From contig NC_009142.1 of the NCBI RefSeq assembly GCF_000062885.1, positions 7,615,584 to 7,679,583 on the forward strand: a stretch of 64,000 bases of DNA. The letters are read 5' to 3'. Under the pieces are notes generated by a model. It was given only the letters and a program-made list of their open reading frames with translations. It was not told the DNA's origin and ran no database searches. Shown piece by piece: positions 58,240 through 64,000 of the stretch (positions within the stretch are counted from its first letter, which is position 1; every line of letters starts with the position of its first letter). Source of the stretch: Saccharopolyspora erythraea NRRL 2338 (GTDB taxonomy: Bacteria; Actinomycetota; Actinomycetes; Mycobacteriales; Pseudonocardiaceae). Made by a program: the position numbers and the translations under genes.

Positions 58240-59447
58240 CTGTCTCCTCCACCGAAGAGGTTCTCCCACCAGCTACCGGACTCCTTCTCGGGTTCCGGTC
58301 GCGGCTGGGGCTGGGTGGTCGGGCTCGACTCCGGGGCGGGCTGCTCCGGCGCGAGACCTGGCAGCGGCAGCGGCGGCAACCCGTTCGGCGGGTGGATCAG
58401 CGGCTGCCTGCTGCGGCCGAGGTTGTCCAGGATGTTGCTCAGGTTGAGGTCGACGTTGACGTAGAGGTTGGTGTAGTCGCTGCCCTTGATGCCTTCCACG
58501 GCGTTGTCCGGGAACGGGAAGGTGAGCAGCACCTCCAGCGACTTGGGCAGGTCCTCGCCGGCCGCCGCCAGCTCGCGCAGCGTCGGCGCGAGCTGGTTGA
58601 CGTTGTGCACCAGGTCGTCCTTGCTCTGGTTCACCACGTTCGTGGCGACACCGCTGAGCTTGTCCAACGACTGGAGCATGGTGACCAGCTGCCCGCGCTG
58701 CTCGTTGAGGACCCGGAGTCCGGGCTCGATGTCGCGCAGGGCGGTGTCGATGTTGCCGCGCTGGGCGTTGAGGCTGGCGCTGAGCCGGTTGACGCTGTCC
58801 AGCGCTCGCGTGATGTCGTCGCGCTGGGCGTCCAGCCCCGCCACCAGCTGGTCCACGTTGGACAGCAGGCTGCGCACGTCGGACTCGCGGCCCTCCAGCG
58901 CGGCGTTGAGCTCCTTGGTGATGTTCTGCAGCTGCGCGACGCCGCCGCCGTTGAGGAGCATGGACATCGCGCCCAGCACCTCTTCGACCTCGGGGTTGCG
59001 GCTGGTGCGCGCCAAGTCGATCACGTCGCCGTCGACCAGCCTGCCCACCGGCTGCACCGGTTCGGCGGGCTGACCGAGCTCGACGTACTTCTCACCGAGC
59101 AGGCTGGACTGGCGCAGCCGGGCGGTGGCGTTGGCCGGCAGCTTCACGTCGCCGTTGACCAGCACCGTCACCTCGGCCTGCCAGGAGTCCGCGGCCAGCC
59201 CGATCTCCGAGACGCGGCCGACCGGCACGTCGTTGACCCGCACCCCGGCGTTGGGCACCAGGTCCAGCACGTCCTGGAAGCGCACCTTCACCGTGTAGGG
59301 GTCGCTGCCGACGTCGGCGCCGCCGGGCAGCGGCATGCTGTCGACGCCGCGGAAACCGCAGCCGCTGATCAGCACGAGCGCCGCCGCGCCCAGCGCGGCC
59401 AGCCGCACCACCGCGGACCGCCGCAGTGTGCCTCTTCTGCGCGCCAT
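58236..59447 (-). CDS. mceE: Mce-family lipoprotein E
   Basis: A 403-residue Mce protein made as a lipoprotein, as expected for the fifth gene of the operon: the lipobox LISGC ends at Cys30. The Mce domain (DPYTVKVRFQDVLDLVPNAG then LLGEKYVELGQP) covers about 45-125, followed by a long helical region with heptad-like LSNVDQLVAGLDAQRDDITR and a Pro-rich C-terminal tail. The start at 59447 overlaps the mceD stop by one base (TGATG). In-frame sequence upstream is a shadow of mceD. Confidence 0.94.
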   Translation of the reverse strand: MARRRGTLRRSAVVRLAALGAAALVLISGCGFRGVDSMPLPGGADVGSDPYTVKVRFQDVLDLVPNAGVRVNDVPVGRVSEIGLAADSWQAEVTVLVNGDVKLPANATARLRQSSLLGEKYVELGQPAEPVQPVGRLVDGDVIDLARTSRNPEVEEVLGAMSMLLNGGGVAQLQNITKELNAALEGRESDVRSLLSNVDQLVAGLDAQRDDITRALDSVNRLSASLNAQRGNIDTALRDIEPGLRVLNEQRGQLVTMLQSLDKLSGVATNVVNQSKDDLVHNVNQLAPTLRELAAAGEDLPKSLEVLLTFPFPDNAVEGIKGSDYTNLYVNVDLNLSNILDNLGRSRQPLIHPPNGLPPLPLPGLAPEQPAPESSPTTQPQPRPEPEKESGSWWENLFGGGDR

Positions 59448-60622
59448 CACCGGCCACCTCCCTGCGACTGGTCGACGAGCGGCAGCGGCAGCGGCAGCGG
59501 CGGGAGCTGGCCCTGCTGCAGGGAGTTGATGGCCTGCGCCGGTGTGGGCAGCGGTGCCACGCCGTCGATGACCGGTTGCAGCGACTTGCAGGCGTCGGCC
59601 AGCGGCAGCGGCACGTCCTGGCGGCCCGACTGCTGCAGGAGCTTGCAGACCGACACCAGCGGCGGCTGGTTCAGCTCGTTGATGTTCGCCCGGGTGTCGA
59701 GCGTGCCCGACGCGCCGTTGTAGGCGTTGTTGAGGTTGCTCAGCGCCAGCGGTGCGTTGTTCAGCGACTCGTCGAGCGCGGCCTTCTGCTTCACCAGCAC
59801 CTGCGCGACGCCGTTGAGCTGGTCCACGTTGGACTTGAGGTTCGCCCGGTTGTCGCGCACGAAGCCCTCGACCTTGCCCAGCGCGACCGCGAGCTCGGCC
59901 ATCGCCGCGGCGAAGTCCCCGCGCTCGGCGGCCAGGAAGGAGCTGACCTGCTGCATCTGGGTGTTGAACCGCCGGACCTGCTCGTCGTTGGCCGCCAGCA
60001 TGGAGGTGAAGCGCTGGAGGTTGTCGACGGTTCCGAAGAATTCCTCGCTGTTGCCCGACATCGTCGTGCCCAGCTCGCCGAGGTGTCGGATGGAGTCGGC
60101 CAGCGCCTTGCCGTTGCCGTCCAGGTTGGCCGCACCGGTGTTGAGCAGCTCGGTCAGCGCCCCGTCGGCGTTGGCGCCCTGCGGTCCGAGCGCCGTGGTC
60201 AGCTGGTTGAGGCTGCGGTAGACCTGGTCGAGCTCGACCGGTGTCGCGGTCCGCTCGCTCGGGATGACCGCGCCGTCCTCCATCGTCGGGCCGCCCCGGT
60301 AGACCGGCGCGAGCTGCACGTAGCGGTCGCTGACGACGCTGGGCGAGACCAGCACGGCGCCCGCGTCGGCGGGGACGTCGACGTCGCGGTCCAGCGACAT
60401 GTCCACGCGCACCGTCTTGCCGTTGGGCCTGACCTCGTCGACGGTGCCGACCGCGACGCCCAGTATCCGGACGTCGCCGCCCGGGTAGACGCCGACGGCG
60501 GCGTCGAAGTAGGCGGTGATCCGGCGCTCGCTGCCGCTGAACAGCCACCACACGCCTGCGGTGGCGGCCAGCGCGAGCACGCAGGCCACGGCCAGCATCC
60601 GGGTCAGCGGGGGTTTCCTCAT
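59447..60622 (-). CDS. mceD: Mce-family protein D
   Basis: A 391-residue Mce protein with an N-terminal anchor (MLAVACVLALAATAGVWWLF) and the Mce domain at about 35-115 (RITAYFDAAVGVYPGGDVRI then VSDRYVQLAPVY). The long helical region is followed by a Pro/Leu-rich tail (QLPPLPLPLPLVDQ). The start at 60622 overlaps the mceC stop by four bases. It forms part of the six-subunit lipid import assembly. Confidence 0.93.
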   Translation of the reverse strand: MRKPPLTRMLAVACVLALAATAGVWWLFSGSERRITAYFDAAVGVYPGGDVRILGVAVGTVDEVRPNGKTVRVDMSLDRDVDVPADAGAVLVSPSVVSDRYVQLAPVYRGGPTMEDGAVIPSERTATPVELDQVYRSLNQLTTALGPQGANADGALTELLNTGAANLDGNGKALADSIRHLGELGTTMSGNSEEFFGTVDNLQRFTSMLAANDEQVRRFNTQMQQVSSFLAAERGDFAAAMAELAVALGKVEGFVRDNRANLKSNVDQLNGVAQVLVKQKAALDESLNNAPLALSNLNNAYNGASGTLDTRANINELNQPPLVSVCKLLQQSGRQDVPLPLADACKSLQPVIDGVAPLPTPAQAINSLQQGQLPPLPLPLPLVDQSQGGGR

Positions 60623-61599
60623 GGCTGGCAGCCCTTCTGGTTGACCGGGCCGACGGCGGGCGGCAGCAGACCGCAGATGTAGGTGTCGAACCAGCGGCCG
60701 TTGCCGAGCACGTTGGAGAACAGCCGGGTGAACGGCGCGAACCTCGCCAGGCTCGCGTCGAGGTTGTCCTGGTTGCGCTGGAGCAGCTTGGTCACCCGGT
60801 CGAGCTGCTCCAGGGTCGGGCCGAGCTGCGCGGCGTTGTCGTCGACCAGCCCGCTCAGCTGCGCCGACAGCTCGCGGGTGCCGTCCAGCAGCGACGCGAT
60901 CGACTCCCGCCGGTGGCGGATCTCCTCCAGCAGCAGGTTGCCGTCGGCCAGCAGCCTCTCGAACTCGGCGTTGCGGTCGGCGACCGTTTTCGACACGTTG
61001 CTGGTGTTGGTCAGCAGCTGTTCGAGCTGCTCGTCGCGCGAGGCGATGGTCCGCGACAGCGCCGACAGGCCGTTGAGCGCGCCGGTGACCTCGTCGGGCG
61101 TGCCGGAGAAGGTGTCGGACATGACCCGGAAGCTGTCGGCGAGCTGCTTGGTGTCGATCTGGCCGACGGTGTTGGACAGGTCGCTGAACGCCTCGATGAC
61201 GTCGTAGGGCGACATCGTGCGCTGCACCGGGATCGGGTCCGATGTGGACATCTCCTGGCTGCCCTGCGGATCCAGCGCGAGGTACTTCTGGCCGAGCAGC
61301 GTCTTGATCTTGATGGCGGCGGTGGTGTGGTCGCCGAGCCAGGCGTCCTTGACGCGGAACGACACCGTCACGTGGTCGCCGTCGAGCTCGACGTCGCTGA
61401 CCGAGCCGACCTTCACCCCGGCCACCCGCACCTCGGCGTCGGGCTTGATGCCCGCCGCCTCGGTGAAGTGCGCCTGGTAGGTCTTGCCGCCCACGAACGG
61501 CAGGCTCTCGAAGTTCATCGCGAGGACGACCGCCAGCACCAGCACCAGGATGCCGGCGATGCCGATCTTGAGCGGGTCGCGCTGCTGGAAGGAGCTCAT
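60619..61599 (-). CDS. mceC: Mce-family protein C
   Basis: A 326-residue Mce protein. The ATG at 61599 (MSSFQQRDPLKIGIAGILVL) is preferred over one three codons earlier because it overlaps the mceB stop as ATGA. The Mce domain spans about 35-115 (YQAHFTEAAGIKPDAEVRVA then LLGQKYLALDPQG). The C-terminal motif NGRWFDTYICGLLPP is typical of subunit C and keeps its cysteine. Confidence 0.93.
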   Translation of the reverse strand: MSSFQQRDPLKIGIAGILVLVLAVVLAMNFESLPFVGGKTYQAHFTEAAGIKPDAEVRVAGVKVGSVSDVELDGDHVTVSFRVKDAWLGDHTTAAIKIKTLLGQKYLALDPQGSQEMSTSDPIPVQRTMSPYDVIEAFSDLSNTVGQIDTKQLADSFRVMSDTFSGTPDEVTGALNGLSALSRTIASRDEQLEQLLTNTSNVSKTVADRNAEFERLLADGNLLLEEIRHRRESIASLLDGTRELSAQLSGLVDDNAAQLGPTLEQLDRVTKLLQRNQDNLDASLARFAPFTRLFSNVLGNGRWFDTYICGLLPPAVGPVNQKGCQP

Positions 61600-62621
61600 C
61601 GCTGACACCTCGGCTGGGTAACCGGCTGGAGCGGCAACGGCAGGTTGAGGTCACCGACCCCGACCGTGCCCTGCGCCTGGCACATGTAGAAGTTGAACCA
61701 CGATCCGTGGGTCGCGGTGCGGCCGATCGTCTCCAGCTTGCCGGGCATGTTCTTCAGCCAGTGGTCGGTGAGCTGCTCGTGGTCGTTGAGGTTCTTCGAC
61801 AGGTCGCCCAGCGACGCGATGTCCTGCTGGAGGCCGGGACGTGCCTCGGACAGCAGCCCGGCGGTGGTGTTGGTGAGCCCGTCCATCGCGGTGACCGCGT
61901 CGCCGATCGAGTCGCGGTCGGCGGCCAGACCGGACACCACCTGCTGCAACTGCACGATCAGCCCGGAGAGCTGCTCGTCGCGTGCGTTGACCGTCTCCAG
62001 CGTGCCGTTGAGGTTGTTGATGACCTCACCGATCACCTGGTCCTTCGACGCGATCGTCGAGGTCAGCGACGCGGTGTGGGCCAAGAGGCTTTCGACCGTG
62101 CCGCCCTCGCCCTGCAGGACCTGGATGATCTCGAAGGACAGCTTGTTGACGTCCTGCGGCGAGAGCGCCTGGAACAGCGGCTTGAAACCGCCGAGCAGCA
62201 CGGTCAGATCCAGCGCGGGACGGGTGCGCTCCAGCGGGATCGTGCCGCCCGCGGGCAGGTAGCGCCCGGGGGAACCGGCGCCCTGCTCCAGCGAGATGTA
62301 GCGCTGGCCAACCAGGTTCCGGTACTTGACGGTGGCCGTCACCGACTCCGGCAGCCTGCGGTCGGTGACGGTGAACCGCACCTCGGCGACCCTGCGGTCG
62401 ACCACGGCGATGTCCTGCACCTCGCCGACCTTGACCCCGGCGATGCGCACCTCGTCGCCCTCGTTGAGCGCGGTGACGTCGGTGAACCGCGCGGTGTAGG
62501 TCTCGGCCGAACGCAGGTCGTTGTTGGCGATGGTGAGCACCAGAATCCCGGTGGCCAGCACCGTGACCAGCACGAACACCAGGAACTTCACCAGCGGCCC
62601 TGTGATGCTGCGACCGTTCAC
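61596..62621 (-). CDS. mceB: Mce-family protein B
   Basis: A 341-residue Mce protein with an N-terminal anchor (VKFLVFVLVTVLATGILVLT), the Mce domain at about 40-115 (YTARFTDVTALNEGDEVRIA then LVGQRYISLEQG) and a helical body. It ends with the subunit-B-like HGSWFNFYMCQAQG block and a C-terminal cysteine. The start overlaps the mceA stop by four bases. Confidence 0.94.
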   Translation of the reverse strand: MNGRSITGPLVKFLVFVLVTVLATGILVLTIANNDLRSAETYTARFTDVTALNEGDEVRIAGVKVGEVQDIAVVDRRVAEVRFTVTDRRLPESVTATVKYRNLVGQRYISLEQGAGSPGRYLPAGGTIPLERTRPALDLTVLLGGFKPLFQALSPQDVNKLSFEIIQVLQGEGGTVESLLAHTASLTSTIASKDQVIGEVINNLNGTLETVNARDEQLSGLIVQLQQVVSGLAADRDSIGDAVTAMDGLTNTTAGLLSEARPGLQQDIASLGDLSKNLNDHEQLTDHWLKNMPGKLETIGRTATHGSWFNFYMCQAQGTVGVGDLNLPLPLQPVTQPRCQR

Positions 62622-63991
62622 CGGTAACTCACCTCCGCACCGCGCAGCACCGGCCCGCCCAGCAGCGAACCCCAGCCCGGCACCTGAGCGGGCGCAACGC
62701 CCATCGACGGCGCCAGCAGCGCGGAGATGAAGTCGCGCTCCATCGGGGAGTTCACCATCCCGAGGCCGCCCGCCGACTGCGGCGAAGTGCTCGCCGGTGC
62801 GTTGCCCGCGGGCAGGTACTGCTCGCCCATCGACGGCGGCAGCAGCCCGCCGTCGACCGGCCGGGACGCCGGCGGCGGCACCGAACCGTCCTCGAACGGC
62901 CCGTCCGGCGGGTACTCCGGCACCGGGTCCGGCAGCGGCTCGATGTCGTAGCAGCGCGGGCCGCGCTTGTCGGCGAACTCCGGCTCGTCCTGGTTGGGGA
63001 CGTACTTGCCGCGGTTGGCCACCACCTCGAGCGTGATGTGCAGGCCGGGCTCGGAGGTCCCCTCGCCGAACGCCTTGCGCACGGTCGGCACGAACTCGTG
63101 CATCTGGTTGAGGAAGCAGGTGTACTCCGGCGAGTACTTGGCGAGCACGTCCAGCGTCGGCCGCTGGGCCTCGCCGAGCCGGATCAGGTTCTTGCCGTTG
63201 TCCTGGAAGAACCGCGTCGCGTCCTGCGAGGTCGTGGTGAGCTGCGAGGTCAGCGCCGAGAGGTCGTCCTTCTGCTCGACCAGGGTCCGGGAGGTGGTGG
63301 ACAGGTTCTCCAGCGCCTCCAGCACGTCCGGCGCGGCGTCCTCGTAGGTCTCGGCGACCCCGACCAGTTCGCGCAGGTTCTCCCGCAGGTCCGGCACCGA
63401 CGGGTTCAGGCCGTCCAGGTAGGTGTTGAGCTGCGACAGCGTCTCGCCCAGCGGCCTGCCCCGGCCTTCCAGCGCCTGGCTCAGCGAGTTCAGCGTCACC
63501 GCCAGCTCGTCGGGGTGCACCGCCTGCAGCACCGGCATCGTGTCGGCCAGCACGGTCTCCAGCTCGACCGCCGCGCTGCTGCGGTCCTGCTCGATCACGT
63601 CGCCCGAGGCCAGCACGGCGCCGGAGGAGTTCTCGGGCACCTCCAGGGAGACGTAGCGCTCGCCGAACAGCGTCCGCGGCAGCAACCGCGCCGACACGTT
63701 CGCAGGCAGCCTGCTCGCCTTGTCGGGCTCCAGCGCCAGGTGCAGCTTCGCGCCGTCGGCGGTCGGCTCGATCTCCCTGACCCGCCCGACGATCATGCCG
63801 CGCACCTTCACGTCCGAGTCGGCCATGAGCTGGTTGCCCACCGACGCGGTGTGCAGCACGACGTCCACGCTCGAGGTGAACGCGCGCTGGTAGGTGGCCA
63901 CCGTCAGGCTCAGGAACAGCACGATGGTCATCAGGAAGGCGACGCCCAGCAGGCGGCGCCGCAACGTCGTCATCGCCCCTCTGGTGCTCAT
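62618..63991 (-). CDS. mceA: Mce-family protein A
   Basis: A 457-residue Mce protein, the first Mce subunit of the operon. The anchor is LLGVAFLMTIVLFLSLTV. The Mce domain is at about 40-120 (VDVVLHTASVGNQLMADSDV then LFGERYVSLEVP), and the helical part contains the subunit-A block LAKYSPEYTCFLNQMHEFVP. The tail is Pro/Gly-rich. ATG at 63991 is followed by A, making an ATGA that may overlap the stop of a yrbE permease gene lying just outside the window; a second ATG six codons later is the alternative start. Confidence 0.92.
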   Translation of the reverse strand: MSTRGAMTTLRRRLLGVAFLMTIVLFLSLTVATYQRAFTSSVDVVLHTASVGNQLMADSDVKVRGMIVGRVREIEPTADGAKLHLALEPDKASRLPANVSARLLPRTLFGERYVSLEVPENSSGAVLASGDVIEQDRSSAAVELETVLADTMPVLQAVHPDELAVTLNSLSQALEGRGRPLGETLSQLNTYLDGLNPSVPDLRENLRELVGVAETYEDAAPDVLEALENLSTTSRTLVEQKDDLSALTSQLTTTSQDATRFFQDNGKNLIRLGEAQRPTLDVLAKYSPEYTCFLNQMHEFVPTVRKAFGEGTSEPGLHITLEVVANRGKYVPNQDEPEFADKRGPRCYDIEPLPDPVPEYPPDGPFEDGSVPPPASRPVDGGLLPPSMGEQYLPAGNAPASTSPQSAGGLGMVNSPMERDFISALLAPSMGVAPAQVPGWGSLLGGPVLRGAEVSYR

Positions 63992-64000
63992 CCGGTGATC

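Noticed and set aside
59448-60551. N-terminal extension of mceE into mceD
   Set aside because: It would overlap mceD completely. The signal peptide with lipobox starting at 59447 is the natural start.

Overview
The window is GC-rich actinobacterial chromosome. Gene content (mce lipid-import operon, ESX-type substrate proteins, GTG/TTG starts, a mycobacterial-style rpoB start) and protein similarity suggest a Pseudonocardiales member, most likely Saccharopolyspora or a close relative. That assignment is by recognition only, with no search run. Nearly everything lies on the minus strand, so the genes read from high to low coordinates.

Layout from left to right. (1) 179-811: a lone SAM-dependent methyltransferase on the plus strand. 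(2) 955-3848: map, adk and secY. (3) 4469-6341: three secreted-protein genes forming a likely operon, with a perfect CebR/CelR-type palindrome upstream. They sit between rplO and secY, which are adjacent in most bacteria. (4) 6850-16713: the S10-spc ribosomal protein genes, rplO up to rpsJ. (5) 17269-21613: the str cluster tuf, fusA, rpsG, rpsL. (6) 22435-40084: a seven-gene accessory operon. (7) 40460-43537: a MocR-type regulator, an alpha/beta hydrolase and a small charged protein. (8) 43742-51256: rpoC and rpoB. (9) 52338-55496: a TPR-CHAT protein on the plus strand. (10) 55541-63991: two Mce-associated membrane proteins and mceF to mceA, truncated upstream at the window edge.

The standout is region 6, an apparent NAD/ADP-ribose operon wedged between rpoBC and the str cluster. 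In transcription order it encodes: a YbaB-like protein; an EspC/ESX-type helical protein; a 1984-residue T7SS-style polymorphic toxin (WXG-like N terminus, long Gly/Pro linkers, a His/Cys clan CD-like protease-like domain, GRW repeats and a C-terminal R-S-ExE ADP-ribosyltransferase); three ADP-ribosylglycohydrolase (ARH/DraG) proteins carrying five ARH domains, of which two keep both metal-site motifs and three have lost one or both; and a protein ending in a TNT-type NAD glycohydrolase domain. One ARH protein also carries SseB-like modules between its two ARH domains. Writing, erasing and NAD-destroying activities thus appear in one transcription unit with several partner pseudoenzyme-like domains. 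I read it as a secreted ART toxin with an elaborate immunity or regulatory set; that function is inference.

No rRNA, tRNA, CRISPR array, insertion sequence or phage gene was seen.
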